Source of the DNA: Bacteroidales bacterium
GTDB taxonomy: Bacteria; Bacteroidota; Bacteroidia; Bacteroidales; UBA932
NCBI GenBank assembly: GCA_017437755.1
Contig: JAFRXI010000006.1
Span: 1-64,000 of the forward strand
DNA: 64,000 nucleotides
Reading direction: 5' to 3'
Shown here: piece by piece, positions 51,913-61,446 of the stretch
Layout of the letters: the number at the start of each line of letters is the position of its first letter
How positions within the stretch are numbered: the stretch's first letter is position 1
The notes under the pieces: model-generated
Database searches by the model: none
What the model was told of the DNA's origin: nothing
Seen by the model: only the letters and a program-made list of their open reading frames with translations
Position numbers and translations under genes: made by a program

Positions 51913-52962
51913 ATGAAGCTGTCACAATTCCAGTTCGACCTGCCGCAGGAGAGCATCGCCTCCGAGCCAACAAGGTGGAGGGACGAGTGCCGGATGATGG
52001 TCCTGCACAAGGACACCGGCGAAATCGAGCACAAGATATTCAAGGACATAGTTGAATACTTCGGCAAGGGCGACACGTTCGTCCTCAACGACACCAAGGT
52101 ATTCCCCGCCCGTCTTTTTGGAAAGAAGGAAAAGACCGGGGCCGACATAATGGTGTTCCTCCTGAGGGAACTGGCCCGTGAGCAGAGGCTCTGGGACGTG
52201 ATAGTGGAACCCGCCCGCAAGATCAGGATCGGGAACAAGCTCTACTTTGGCGAGGACGAGAGCCTGGTGGCCGAGGTCATAGACAACACCACCTCCAGGG
52301 GCAGGACCCTCCGCTTCCTCTTTGACGGTCCGTACGAGGACTTCAAGCAGACCCTTTTCTCCCTGGGCGAGCCGCCCGTGCCGCTCTGGGTCAAGCCCAA
52401 GCCGGGTCCCGAGGACAAGGAGAATTTCCAGACCATCTTCGCCTCCAAGGAAGGTGCGGTATCCGCACCGGCAGCCGGTCTCCACTTCAGCCGGGAGCTG
52501 TTCAACCGCATGATACTCCACGACATAGACAAGACCTTCATCACCGTGCACATGGGAATCGGACATTTCCGCAAGGTGGACGTGGAGGACCTCTCAAAGC
52601 ACCGCATGGATTCCGAGAGGCTGATCATCCCCGCGGATGCGGCCGACAAGATCAACTGCACCAAGCGTTCAGGCGGCAAGGTCCTGGCAGTGGGAGCCAC
52701 CGTTATGAGGGGGCTGGAGACATATGTCACCACCGGCAGCGAGGTCAAGGAGTTTGACGGATGGACCAACAAGTTCATCTTCCCTCCCTACCATTTCTCG
52801 ATTCCGGATGCGATAGTGTCCAACTTCCACATGCCCGAGTCCACGATGCTGATGTCGGTCGCCGCCTTCGGAGGCTATGACAAGGTCATGAACGCCTACT
52901 CGGTCGCCCTGAAGGAGGGTTACCGCTTCGGGCCCTACGGCGACGCCCTGCTGATCCTGTAA
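51913..52962 (+). CDS. queA: tRNA preQ1(34) S-adenosylmethionine ribosyltransferase-isomerase
   Basis: 349 residues, the normal length. Transfers the ribosyl part of SAM to preQ1 in tRNA during queuosine synthesis. Conserved segments: FQFDLPQESIASEPTRWRDE, FVLNDTKVFPARLFG, AAGLHFSRELFNRM, HMGIGHFRKVDVEDL, FPPYHFSIPDAIVSNFHMPE-type finish. No riboswitch is evident in the 70-bp leader. Followed by a clear terminator hairpin. Confidence 0.96.
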   Translation: MKLSQFQFDLPQESIASEPTRWRDECRMMVLHKDTGEIEHKIFKDIVEYFGKGDTFVLNDTKVFPARLFGKKEKTGADIMVFLLRELAREQRLWDVIVEPARKIRIGNKLYFGEDESLVAEVIDNTTSRGRTLRFLFDGPYEDFKQTLFSLGEPPVPLWVKPKPGPEDKENFQTIFASKEGAVSAPAAGLHFSRELFNRMILHDIDKTFITVHMGIGHFRKVDVEDLSKHRMDSERLIIPADAADKINCTKRSGGKVLAVGATVMRGLETYVTTGSEVKEFDGWTNKFIFPPYHFSIPDAIVSNFHMPESTMLMSVAAFGGYDKVMNAYSVALKEGYRFGPYGDALLIL

Positions 52963-52992
52963 GAAACGCATAAAACCATAAAGAATCATAAA

Positions 52993-53028
52993 AATCCGCA
53001 GCCCCGGTTGAGCCTGGCGCTGCGGATT
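52993..53028 (+). terminator. Hairpin terminator after queA
   Basis: AATCCGCAGC (52993-53002) pairs with GCTGCGGATT (53019-53028), 10 bp perfect with a 16-base loop. The A-run precedes it and only a weak TTATTATT follows. Confidence 0.6.
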
Positions 53029-53064
53029 GACGTTATTATTGCCTAACTTGCATGGAAAAAAGAC

Positions 53065-54228
53065 ATGGAAAACTTCGACGAGGCCGTGTGCCTGATGGCT
53101 ATGAACTCGCTCTTTGGCGCCGCTCCCCGGACGGGGCTGGGGATAATCGGCAGGGCCGGAAGCGCAGCCGCCGTATTCGAGATGGGAGAAAAGGCGCTGA
53201 AGGACCTTCTGGAGAACAGGGGGGACATCTCATCCAGGATCCTTGGATTCGACCTGGAGTCTTCAGCCAAGGAACTTGAAAGGATACGCGCCATGGGGCA
53301 CGGATTCACCGGCATAACGTATCCGGACTACCCGCCCCTGCTAAGGGAGATAACCGACCCGCCCATAGGACTGTATTATTCTGCGGCCACTCCCCTGACA
53401 GAAGTCTTCGGGACCAGGCCGGCGGTTGCCATAGTGGGGACCCGCGACATGACCGCGTACGGCAGGGAATGGTGCATCAGGATTGTGAAAGCCCTGTCAA
53501 ACGCGATAGTAAAACCATTGATAATCAGCGGACTGGCCCTTGGCACAGACATCACCGCACACCGGGCCGCCCTGGGTTTCGGACTCCACACCGCAGCCGT
53601 CCTGCCGGTTGGGATCGATTCCATTTATCCGGCCCGACACTGGGGCTATGCCAGGGAAATCCGGGCCGACCCGGGCTCGGCCATAGTCACCGACTACCCT
53701 CCCGGGACCTTTCCGGCCGCATACAACTTCGTGCGCAGGAACAGGATCATCGCCGGGCTGTCAAAGGCGGTTATCCTCACAGAGTCCAAGATCAAGGGCG
53801 GAGGCATGATCACTATGAGGTTCGCATCGGACTATTCGAGGGACGGGTATGCCCTCCCCGGGAGGGTCGACGACAGGTGCTCACAGGGATGCAACCTATT
53901 GATACGCAACAAATTGGCGGAGGCTATCACCGACACTGACGATCTCGTGGGGAAACTGGGTCTGGGGCTCTCCCCCGCAGGCAGGGAAGACCCGGTGGAA
54001 CTGGCCCGGAAGCAGCTACAAAACCGGCTGGGGGAAGACCGTATGGGAACCGTCTCCAAGGTGCTGGAGGCCATCCGGGACTGCCGCGGGATTGACGCCG
54101 ACCGCATCTGCCATGAGACCTCCCTGGGGTATGAAACGGTGTCGGAATGCCTTGTGATACTGGAAAGCGAAGGAATAATAAGCGTGGACATCCTGCAAAG
54201 GTGCTCACTCAATCCAAAAAATTCGTAA
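53065..54228 (+). CDS. dprA: DNA-processing protein DprA/Smf
   Basis: 387 residues. Loads RecA on incoming single-stranded DNA in transformation. The Rossmann-like core shows AVAIVGTRDMTAYG, SGLALGTDITAHRAAL, NFVRRNRIIAGLSKAVILTE, and GRVDDRCSQGCNLLIR. A winged-helix-like C-terminus (about 325-387) and an N-terminal SAM-like region complete the standard layout. No other competence gene is in the window. A candidate -7 variant TAACTTGC is at 53044-53051. Confidence 0.95.
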   Translation: MENFDEAVCLMAMNSLFGAAPRTGLGIIGRAGSAAAVFEMGEKALKDLLENRGDISSRILGFDLESSAKELERIRAMGHGFTGITYPDYPPLLREITDPPIGLYYSAATPLTEVFGTRPAVAIVGTRDMTAYGREWCIRIVKALSNAIVKPLIISGLALGTDITAHRAALGFGLHTAAVLPVGIDSIYPARHWGYAREIRADPGSAIVTDYPPGTFPAAYNFVRRNRIIAGLSKAVILTESKIKGGGMITMRFASDYSRDGYALPGRVDDRCSQGCNLLIRNKLAEAITDTDDLVGKLGLGLSPAGREDPVELARKQLQNRLGEDRMGTVSKVLEAIRDCRGIDADRICHETSLGYETVSECLVILESEGIISVDILQRCSLNPKNS

Positions 54229-54233
54229 CTTTG
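54226..54233 (+). promoter_or_regulatory. Candidate -7 element of tatD-ansA
   Basis: TAACTTTG, exact TAnnTTTG match overlapping the dprA stop, 20 bp before the tatD ATG. No matching -33 box. Confidence 0.4.
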
Positions 54234-54253
54234 GGAATTCACCGCCAAAGCCG

Positions 54254-55018
54254 ATGTTCATAGACACCCATACGCATTATTACGACGAAATCTGGTCCCC
54301 CGCCGAGGCGGACGAGGCAATCGCAAGGGCCGTCGCCGCCGGTGTGGGGAAAATGATCCAGGCCGACGTGGACAGCCTTGAAAGGCCCCGCATGTGGGAG
54401 GTTGCAAAACGCCACGAGGGGGTCCTCTTCCAGATGGCCGGGCTTTACCCCGGCTCGGTGAAAAAGGATTGGGAGGAGGAGGTTGAAAAGATGCTTCCCT
54501 TTGTCCCTGAGGCTGTTGCTATCGGTGAGATAGGCCTTGACTATCACGAGGAAGGAGCCATGCGCAAAGAGCAGCAGGAGGCCCTGAAGGTCCAGTTTGA
54601 AATCGCTTCCGGGGCGGGCCTTCCCGTAAACATCCATCTCCGCGACGCCACCGAGGACTTCCTGAAAGTGCTTTCCGAGTGCCGCCACCTTGGCCTCAGG
54701 GGCAACCTCCACTGCTTCGGGGGCAGCTGGGAATTCTTCACCAGGGTGAACACTTTCGGGGACTTCTCCGTGGGGATCGGCGGCGTGGTCACATTCAAGA
54801 ACGCATCCCTGGCGGAAACAGTCAGGAAGATCCCCCTGGAAAAGATAGTCCTTGAAACCGACTGCCCTTACCTGGCTCCGGTCCCCTACAGGGGAAAGCG
54901 GAACGAAAGCGCATATATCCCGCTTATCGCGGAAAAGATAGCCCTTCAGAAAGGCATTGACATTGAGGAAGTCGAGGCCGTAACAACGGCCAATGCCCAA
55001 AAACTCTTCGGAATATGA
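54254..55018 (+). CDS. tatD: TatD family metal-dependent DNase
   Basis: 254 residues. Amidohydrolase-type fold with metal motifs FIDTHTHYYD, IGEIGLDYHEE, NIHLRDATEDFL, HCFGGS and ETDCPYLAPVP, all at the expected places. A 3'-5' DNase/RNase in other bacteria. The stop overlaps the ansA start (ATGA, 55015-55018). Confidence 0.93.
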   Translation: MFIDTHTHYYDEIWSPAEADEAIARAVAAGVGKMIQADVDSLERPRMWEVAKRHEGVLFQMAGLYPGSVKKDWEEEVEKMLPFVPEAVAIGEIGLDYHEEGAMRKEQQEALKVQFEIASGAGLPVNIHLRDATEDFLKVLSECRHLGLRGNLHCFGGSWEFFTRVNTFGDFSVGIGGVVTFKNASLAETVRKIPLEKIVLETDCPYLAPVPYRGKRNESAYIPLIAEKIALQKGIDIEEVEAVTTANAQKLFGI

Positions 55019-56052
55019 GAAACCAGGGAGCATCCATACTGCTCATTTACACCGGCGGCACCATCGGGATGAAGCACGACCCGGTTTCCGGCGCCCTGAA
55101 GCCCTTTGACTTCGGCCAGATACTGGACGAGGTCCCCGAGCTGGGGAAGTTCGCCTTCAGGATAGACGCCTACACCTTTGACCCGCTGATCGACTCTTCC
55201 GACGTGGAGCCCGCCATGTGGGTGGACCTTGCGAGGCTTATCCGGAGCAGATACGACTCCTACGACGGATTCGTTATCCTCCACGGGACCGACACCATGG
55301 CCTTTTCGGCCTCGGCACTGAGCTTCATGCTGGAAAACCTCGGCAAGCCGGTGGTCTTCACCGGGAGCCAGCTCCCGATAGGCATTCCCCGCACCGACGG
55401 CAAGGAGAACCTGGTTTCGGCCGTGGAAATCGCCTCTGCAAAGGGATCCGACGGGTCCCCAAGGGTTCCTGAAGTGAGCATTTTCTTCGACTCGAAGCTC
55501 ATCAGGGGCTGCCGCGCCACCAAGACCGATTCGTCAAGCTTCAGCGCATTCCGCTCGCCCAATTTCCCGCCTCTTGCGGAAGCCGGAATCAGCATCCGCT
55601 ACAATGACGCCCTTATCAGGAGGCCCTCTGGAGACCTCCCGCTGGCGATCCACGACAGGCTGGACACCAGGGTATCGATCCTCAAGATCCATCCCGGGAT
55701 CACCCCGCAGGTGGTGCGCGACATACTTTGCGGCTCCCAGACCAGGGCGGTCATTCTGGAGACCTACGGCTCCGGCAACGCCCCGTCAAAACCCTGGTTC
55801 CTGGACCTTGTGAGGGAGGCCTCCGGTATGGGGAAGATACTCCTGAACGTAACCCAGTGCCCTTCCGGCACGGTTGACATGGACCTGTATGCAACCGGGA
55901 AGGCCCTCAAGGAAGCCGGTGTACTGTCCGGTTTTGACAGCACCACGGAAAGCGCACTGGCAAAATTGTTCGTGCTGATGGGAGGGACGTCTTCGCAAGC
56001 GGAAGTCAAATCGCTTCTGGAGGCAGATATACGTGGAGAAATAAGTAAATAA
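55015..56052 (+). CDS. ansA: Type I L-asparaginase
   Basis: 345 residues, cytoplasmic (no signal). First catalytic threonine in LIYTGGTIGMKHD, second in VILHGTDTMAFSASAL; further conserved FTGSQLPIGIPRTDGKENL. Hydrolyses asparagine to aspartate and ammonia. Length and motifs fit E. coli AnsA. Confidence 0.93.
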   Translation: MRNQGASILLIYTGGTIGMKHDPVSGALKPFDFGQILDEVPELGKFAFRIDAYTFDPLIDSSDVEPAMWVDLARLIRSRYDSYDGFVILHGTDTMAFSASALSFMLENLGKPVVFTGSQLPIGIPRTDGKENLVSAVEIASAKGSDGSPRVPEVSIFFDSKLIRGCRATKTDSSSFSAFRSPNFPPLAEAGISIRYNDALIRRPSGDLPLAIHDRLDTRVSILKIHPGITPQVVRDILCGSQTRAVILETYGSGNAPSKPWFLDLVREASGMGKILLNVTQCPSGTVDMDLYATGKALKEAGVLSGFDSTTESALAKLFVLMGGTSSQAEVKSLLEADIRGEISK

Positions 56053-56053
56053 T

Positions 56054-56085
56054 ATTGTCATTTGAAAAATATTTTGCTAAATTGC
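56054..56085 (+). promoter_or_regulatory. Candidate promoter of the exbB-exbD unit
   Basis: ATTG 56054-56057, 20 bases, TAAATTGC 56078-56085. The TAnnTTGC variant also occurs before pncB and dprA. Leader of about 85 bases to the exbB ATG. Confidence 0.4.
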
Positions 56086-56176
56086 ACCGGATTTGGTGTC
56101 AGGTCCCACATAACCTGCCCGGACAGAAATTTTTAACTACTTAATACATCATTAATTAAACAACACAAAAACTGTT

Positions 56177-56989
56177 ATGAAAAAGTTTTTCATGTTTTTG
56201 GCAGTAGCGGGCGTCATGGCTTTCTCTGCAAACATCGCTTCCGCACAGGACGAGGCGGCCGCCCCTGAGGCAGCTACCGAGCAGGTCGCAGAAGAGGCAG
56301 CGGCTCCCATCAACGATGCCGCCGCCCTCCTTAACGGCTCCGGAGAGGAAGTTCCCCTTCACCAGGCACTCAAGACCAAGTTCATCGAAGGTGGCCCCGG
56401 CTTCATGTCGCTCGTCATCCTGTGCCTTATCCTCGGTCTCGCCCTCGCAATCGAGAGGATCCTCTATCTGGCATTCTCCAAGACAAACACCACCAAGCTT
56501 CTTGAGAATGTGGAGCAGGCTCTTGAAGAAGGCGGTATCGAGAAAGCAAAGGAAGTATGCCGCAACACCCGCGGTCCCGTGGCCAGCATCTTCTATCAGG
56601 GCCTCCTGCGTGCCGACCAGGGCGTAGACGTGGTTGAGAAGACCATCGTTTCCTACGGCAGCGTACAGATGAGCCTCATGGAGAACGGCCTCAGCTGGAT
56701 CTCCCTGTTCATCGCCATCGCCCCGTCACTGGGATTCCTTGGAACCGTTATCGGTATGATCCAGGCCTTCGACGCCATCCAGGCTGCCGGTGACATCTCC
56801 CCTAACGTCGTTGCAGGCGGTATGAAGGTCGCCCTTATCACCACCGTGGGCGGTCTCATCGTGGCCATGATCCTCCAGGTGTTCTACAACTACATCCTCG
56901 CGAAGATCGACTCCCTCACCATCGACATGGAAGACTCCTCCATCCGCTTCGTTGACACCCTCACCAAGTATTCCGAGAAACAGAAATAA
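56177..56989 (+). CDS. exbB: MotA/TolQ/ExbB proton channel protein with exported N-terminal extension
   Basis: 270 residues. Signal-like N-terminus (about 1-23), an Ala/Glu-rich linker (DEAAAPEAATEQVAEEAAAP), then three membrane helices: GFMSLVILCLILGLALAIER, SLFIAIAPSLGFLGTVIGMI and ALITTVGGLIVAMILQVFY. ExbB forms the proton channel that energizes TonB. The N-terminal extension is usual in Bacteroidetes. The gene heads a cluster with a small membrane protein and two ExbD genes. Confidence 0.93.
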   Translation: MKKFFMFLAVAGVMAFSANIASAQDEAAAPEAATEQVAEEAAAPINDAAALLNGSGEEVPLHQALKTKFIEGGPGFMSLVILCLILGLALAIERILYLAFSKTNTTKLLENVEQALEEGGIEKAKEVCRNTRGPVASIFYQGLLRADQGVDVVEKTIVSYGSVQMSLMENGLSWISLFIAIAPSLGFLGTVIGMIQAFDAIQAAGDISPNVVAGGMKVALITTVGGLIVAMILQVFYNYILAKIDSLTIDMEDSSIRFVDTLTKYSEKQK

Positions 56990-57004
56990 TCAGCCCCATA
57001 TACA

Positions 57005-57445
57005 ATGGAACAAAAGTTATACGCTAAAATATTCAAATGGTGCTCATGGGCACTGTTGATTGCCAGCGTCATAATCCTCATTATCGCATGGATGGGAGGA
57101 TTCAAGGACAGCGGAGTCAACCTGCTGCTCTATTGGGCATACATCATGGTAGGCGTGACTATTGCGGCAGTTGTACTCGTGGGTCTCTACATTTCGGCAA
57201 CCACAAATCCCAAGAGCCTTATCAAGACCGGCATTGTGATAGTTGGAGCAGCCGTTCTGTGCCTCCTGGCATATCTGCTTGCAAAGGGCAACCCCGCCAT
57301 GGGCCTTACCACGGAGCAGCCTTCCGTGGGAACACTCAAACTTACCGATACTGTTCTCAACCTCACCTACATACTTGGCGTAGCGGCAATCGTGGCTATT
57401 GTATTCGGTGAGATATTCAGCAGCATCCGCAGCAAAAAAGCATAA
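57005..57445 (+). CDS. Four-helix membrane protein between exbB and exbD
   Basis: 146 residues, four predicted membrane helices (about 12-32, 42-66, 76-92, 117-137), no enzyme motif. Position between exbB (15 bp) and exbD (3 bp) suggests a part of the same energy-transducing complex. Not recognised as a named family beyond this context. Confidence 0.75.
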   Translation: MEQKLYAKIFKWCSWALLIASVIILIIAWMGGFKDSGVNLLLYWAYIMVGVTIAAVVLVGLYISATTNPKSLIKTGIVIVGAAVLCLLAYLLAKGNPAMGLTTEQPSVGTLKLTDTVLNLTYILGVAAIVAIVFGEIFSSIRSKKA

Positions 57446-57448
57446 GTC

Positions 57449-58027
57449 ATGGGCAAGAAAAAGACACCGCAAATCAATTCAAGCTCAACGGCGGACATTG
57501 CATTCCTCCTGCTGTGCTACTTCCTGATGACAACCACCATGGGAGAGCAGGCTGGTCTGCAGCGTCGTCTTCCTCCTATCCCCGACAAGGACCAGAAGGT
57601 GGAGGACCAGAAAGTTAATCGTCGAAACATCATCATCGTCAAGATTAACTCGGCCGACAGGCTGTTTGCAGGTAACGAAGCCCTCGACGTCACGCTCCTG
57701 AAAGACAAGATCAAAGAATTCCTTACCAATCCCGCCGACGACCCCAACCTTCCCGAGAAGGAAGACAAGGTCATTGAAGGCTACGGCACATGCCCGGTCT
57801 CAAAGGGTGTCATCTCCCTGCAGAATGACCGTGGTACCAGCTACCAGGCCTACATAGCGGTGCAGAACGAACTGGTCAAGGCAGTCAACGAACTCCGCGA
57901 CGAATGGGCGCTCCGCAACTTCGGCAAGGTTTACGCATCGCTTTCAGAGGAACGCCAGAAAATAGTCAGGGAAGCCATACCTCAGAACATTTCCGAGGCG
58001 GAACCCAAGGACGTTGGTAAAAAATAA
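57449..58027 (+). CDS. exbD: ExbD/TolR-family biopolymer transport protein (first copy)
   Basis: 192 residues. One N-terminal membrane helix with the conserved acid in SSSTADIAFLLLCYFLMTTT (D), followed by a periplasmic domain, longer than in E. coli ExbD (about 140). Partner of ExbB in proton-driven energization of TonB. Ends 14 bp before the second exbD. Confidence 0.92.
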   Translation: MGKKKTPQINSSSTADIAFLLLCYFLMTTTMGEQAGLQRRLPPIPDKDQKVEDQKVNRRNIIIVKINSADRLFAGNEALDVTLLKDKIKEFLTNPADDPNLPEKEDKVIEGYGTCPVSKGVISLQNDRGTSYQAYIAVQNELVKAVNELRDEWALRNFGKVYASLSEERQKIVREAIPQNISEAEPKDVGKK

Positions 58028-58033
58028 AGGAGG
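58028..58033 (+). promoter_or_regulatory. Canonical Shine-Dalgarno of the second exbD
   Basis: AGGAGG, 8 bases before the ATG at 58042. Stands out because most genes here have no such site. Confidence 0.7.
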
Positions 58034-58041
58034 ACAAGGAT

Positions 58042-58512
58042 ATGTCTAAATTCGGTGGATCAAACAGTAAGAAAGACGTGCCCGGAATATCTTCCGGATC
58101 ACTCTCCGACATCGTGTTCATGCTCCTGTTCTTCTTCATGGTTACCACGCAGCTCCGTGAAACGGAGAACAAGGTCCAGGTCAAGCTTCCTACGGCATCG
58201 GAAGTAGCCAAACTGGAAAGGAAGGACCTCTCGTCCTACATCAACATCGGAACCCCTATCAAGAGCCTCCAGGCCATGTACGGAACCGATGCCCGTATCC
58301 AGCTCAACGACTCCTTCAAGACCGTGGAAGACATCCGCGACTTCATCGCCGCGGAACGTGACGCAATGTCCGAGGCCGACCGCTCCTACATGACCGTGGC
58401 AATCCGTGCTGACGAAGATGTAAGGATGGGTATCGTTACTGATGTGAAGCAGGAGCTCAGACGTTGCTCCGCGCTGAAGATCATGTATTCGGCTCACAAG
58501 CCCTCAGAGTAG
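58042..58512 (+). CDS. exbD: ExbD/TolR-family biopolymer transport protein (second copy)
   Basis: 156 residues. Membrane helix with the proton-path aspartate in GSLSDIVFMLLFFFMVTTQL, then the periplasmic domain ending in KQELRRCSALKIMYSAHK. Distinct from the first copy; two unlike ExbD subunits beside one ExbB is common in Bacteroidetes. A strong terminator follows. Confidence 0.92.
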   Translation: MSKFGGSNSKKDVPGISSGSLSDIVFMLLFFFMVTTQLRETENKVQVKLPTASEVAKLERKDLSSYINIGTPIKSLQAMYGTDARIQLNDSFKTVEDIRDFIAAERDAMSEADRSYMTVAIRADEDVRMGIVTDVKQELRRCSALKIMYSAHKPSE

Positions 58513-58539
58513 GATTTCCGCTCTGTCACACTACAGTTT

Positions 58540-58582
58540 CAGGAGGATGGATTGCCGAAAGGCAGTGCATCCTCCTGTTTTT
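58540..58582 (+). terminator. Rho-independent terminator after the exb cluster
   Basis: CAGGAGGATG (58540-58549) pairs with CATCCTCCTG (58568-58577), with inner GCC-GAAA-GGC stem, followed by TTTTT (58578-58582). Confidence 0.85.
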
Positions 58583-58598
58583 CAAACAGATACACAAT

Positions 58599-59369
58599 AT
58601 GAAACGGATCATCATCGCGGCTGCAGCCGCCATCGTCGCACTATCATCGTGCAGCAAGAAAATTACCATACTGACCTATAACGTGGGGGCCTTCTCAAAA
58701 TACCAGGAGAACACCGTCCCGGAAGTAGCGACCATCATCAAGGAACTGGGCGCAAGCATCGTGTCCCTGAACGAACTGGACAGCGTAAACCGTCGCCATC
58801 CCACCTATCAGGCACAGGAACTTGCCAGGGAGCTGGGAGGTTGGGATTTCCTCTTTGCATCGGCATTCCCCTACGCAGGAGGCGCCTACGGTAACGCGAT
58901 AGTATCCCGCAAGAAGTTTGTCCAGAGTTTCCGGATCGCCCTCCCCCAGAAGGACGGATACGAGCCCCGGAGCGTTGCAATGGTTGAGACTGAAGACCTT
59001 ATCTTCCTGTCCACCCATCTGGACGTAGGGTCGGAGAATGCCCGCGTAATCCAGGCCTCGCTGATCAATTCCATGGTGGAAGGCAGTTTCAAGGGCTGCA
59101 AGAAGCCTGTCATCCTCTGCGGCGACATGAATGCCGAACCCGGAAGCAAGGCTATCCTGGAACTGCAGAAGGACTGGGTGATGCTTTCCCCCGCCCAGCC
59201 CACGTATCCTTCAAAGGGTCCCAAAAAGTGCATAGATTACATTTTCCACTACAAGGACTCCGCACCGGTAAAGGTTGTACAGGCCGGGGCCGTCATGAGG
59301 AGCGTCCATACCGACATAAGCGAGACTTCCGACCACATTCCGGTTATGGCACAATTGCGATACAGGTAA
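58599..59369 (+). CDS. Endonuclease/exonuclease/phosphatase-family lipoprotein
   Basis: 256 residues from ATG 58599 (codons further upstream pass through the terminator). Lipobox ALSSC. The EEP fold is complete: ITILTYNVG, SLNELDSVNRRH with the metal glutamate, LSTHLDVGS, ILCGDMNAEPGS, and SDHIPVMAQL with the catalytic Asp-His. Likely a phosphoesterase outside the cytoplasm; substrate unknown. Confidence 0.88.
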   Translation: MKRIIIAAAAAIVALSSCSKKITILTYNVGAFSKYQENTVPEVATIIKELGASIVSLNELDSVNRRHPTYQAQELARELGGWDFLFASAFPYAGGAYGNAIVSRKKFVQSFRIALPQKDGYEPRSVAMVETEDLIFLSTHLDVGSENARVIQASLINSMVEGSFKGCKKPVILCGDMNAEPGSKAILELQKDWVMLSPAQPTYPSKGPKKCIDYIFHYKDSAPVKVVQAGAVMRSVHTDISETSDHIPVMAQLRYR

Positions 59370-59385
59370 AAATATTCTATATTTG
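59354..59385 (+). promoter_or_regulatory. Promoter of asnS
   Basis: ATTG 59354-59357, 20 bases, TATATTTG 59378-59385; start codon 29 bases beyond. Overlaps the end of the EEP gene. Confidence 0.6.
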
Positions 59386-59414
59386 CAGGTTGAACTACAA
59401 GTCATATCTTATAA

Positions 59415-60815
59415 ATGGACACATTGAAACGGAGGAAGGTCAGGGATCTGCTCAAGGCGGAACCCGGCATCGAGGTGCTTGCCAAAGGATGGGTAAGGAC
59501 AAAAAGGGGCAACAGGCAGGTTAAGTTCATAGCGCTTAACGACGGTTCAACCATCAACAATATCCAGGTGGTGGCCGAGGCCGGAAAATTCGACGAACAG
59601 CTTCTCAAAGACATCACAACCGGAGCTTCCATAGCGGTGAAGGGACATCTGGTCCCATCCATCGGGAGCGGCCAGGCAGTTGAGATACAGGCCTCGGAGA
59701 TAGAACTTTACGGTACCTGCGACCCTGTGAGATATCCCCTACAGAAGAAGGACACATCGCTGGAGTTCCTCCGCAGCATCGCCCACCTGAGGCTCCGCAC
59801 CAACACCTTCGGTGCTGTGCTGAGGATCCGTAACGCAATGGCCTTCGCCATCCATAAGTTCTTCTACGACAAGGGCTTTGTATATCTCCATACCCCCCTT
59901 ATCACAGAATCCGACGCCGAGGGTGCAGGCGACATGTTCCAGGTTACGACCCTGGACCTCGCCAATGTCCCGGTCCATGGCGGCAAAGTGGACTTCTCCA
60001 AGGACTTCTTTGGAAAGAAGACCAGCCTGACCGTGAGCGGACAGCTCGAGGGTGAGCTCGGAGCCACCGCCGTGGGCGAGATCTACACCTTCGGTCCCAC
60101 CTTCAGGGCAGAGAATTCCAACACTCCCAGGCATCTTGCGGAGTTCTGGATGATAGAACCGGAAATGGCGTTCTACGACATCGAGGACAACATGGAACTG
60201 GCCGAGGAATTTGTAAAGTTCCTGGTCCAGTACGCCCTTGACAACTGCATGGACGACCTCCGCTTCCTCAACGACAAATACGACGACGGCCTGGTGGAAA
60301 GGCTCCGCAGCGTACTCGGAATCGACTTTGAGAGAGTTACTTACACCCGCGCCGTGGAAATCCTGGAGGACGCCGTGGCCCACGGGGTGCAGTTTGAATA
60401 TCCGGTCCACTGGGGCACCGATTTCCAGAGCGAGCACGAGCGCTATCTGGTGGAGAAACACTTCGGCCGTCCCGTCATCCTCACCGATTTCCCCAAGGAC
60501 ATCAAGGCCTTCTACATGAAGCAGAACGACGACGGAAAGACCGTCCGCGGAATGGATGTCCTCTTCCCCAAGATCGGCGAAATCATAGGCGGAAGCGAGA
60601 GGGAGGCCTCCCTGGAAAAACTGGAGGCGAGGATCGACGAGCTGGGAATGTCCAGGAAGAACCTCGAGTGGTACATCGACACGCGCCGCTACGGAACCGT
60701 TCCGCACAGCGGCTTCGGGCTCGGCTTTGAGAGGCTCCTCCTCTTTGTAACCGGCATGGCCAACATCAGGGACGTGATTCCCTTCCCCAGAACCCCCAAG
60801 AACGCAGAATTTTAA
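59415..60815 (+). CDS. asnS: Asparaginyl-tRNA synthetase
   Basis: 466 residues. Anticodon-binding OB domain ([20 protein letters not shown]), then class II core: motif 1 near [15 protein letters not shown], motif 2 [20 protein letters not shown], motif 3 [15 protein letters not shown]. The sequence [11 protein letters not shown] with AEFWMIEPE is typical for AsnRS rather than AspRS. Confidence 0.95.
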   Translation: MDTLKRRKVRDLLKAEPGIEVLAKGWVRTKRGNRQVKFIALNDGSTINNIQVVAEAGKFDEQLLKDITTGASIAVKGHLVPSIGSGQAVEIQASEIELYGTCDPVRYPLQKKDTSLEFLRSIAHLRLRTNTFGAVLRIRNAMAFAIHKFFYDKGFVYLHTPLITESDAEGAGDMFQVTTLDLANVPVHGGKVDFSKDFFGKKTSLTVSGQLEGELGATAVGEIYTFGPTFRAENSNTPRHLAEFWMIEPEMAFYDIEDNMELAEEFVKFLVQYALDNCMDDLRFLNDKYDDGLVERLRSVLGIDFERVTYTRAVEILEDAVAHGVQFEYPVHWGTDFQSEHERYLVEKHFGRPVILTDFPKDIKAFYMKQNDDGKTVRGMDVLFPKIGEIIGGSEREASLEKLEARIDELGMSRKNLEWYIDTRRYGTVPHSGFGLGFERLLLFVTGMANIRDVIPFPRTPKNAEF

Positions 60816-60820
60816 AGGAT

Positions 60821-61441
60821 ATGCTAGTAAGCGGTATCGCCGGCGGCTCCGGCTCAGGAAAGACCACAGTGGTCAGGGCCATCACCGAAAGGCTCCAGGG
60901 CAAGGTGGTGGTAATCCCCCAGGACTCCTACTACAAGGATTCCAGCCATCTTCCCATGGAAGAAAGGCAGAAGATCAATTTCGACCATCCCGATGCCATC
61001 GACTGGAAACTCCTCTGCCAGCAGATCCGGGAGCTCAGGCAGGGAAAGACCATCGAGCAGCCGGTATATTCGTACATCACCTGCTCAAGGTCAAAAACCG
61101 AGACCGTGACGGTAGAGCCGGCCGAGGTCATTATCGTGGAAGGAATCCTCGTCTTCACCTGCAAGGAACTCCGTGACCAGATGAATATCAAGATATTCGT
61201 GGACGCCGACAGCGACGACCGCCTGATGAGGATAATCATCCGCGACATTGCCGAGAGGGGCCGTACCGTTTCCTCGGCCATCGACCACTATACCGACACC
61301 GTCAAACCCATGCACCTCCAGTTCATAGAGCCCAGCAAGCGGTTTGCCGACGTAATCATCCCGCAGGGCGGCCACAACAAGGTCGCCATCGACGTAATCT
61401 CCGCCACGGTGGAGAAAGCCATGCACAGGATCAAGAAATAA
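60821..61441 (+). CDS. udk: Uridine kinase
   Basis: 206 residues. P-loop GIAGGSGSGKTTVVRAI at residues 4-20, then IPQDSYYKDSSHLPMEERQK with the uridine-binding residues and INFDHPDAIDW. Phosphorylates uridine and cytidine. Five bp after asnS. Confidence 0.95.
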   Translation: MLVSGIAGGSGSGKTTVVRAITERLQGKVVVIPQDSYYKDSSHLPMEERQKINFDHPDAIDWKLLCQQIRELRQGKTIEQPVYSYITCSRSKTETVTVEPAEVIIVEGILVFTCKELRDQMNIKIFVDADSDDRLMRIIIRDIAERGRTVSSAIDHYTDTVKPMHLQFIEPSKRFADVIIPQGGHNKVAIDVISATVEKAMHRIKK

Positions 61442-61446
61442 TCCAA

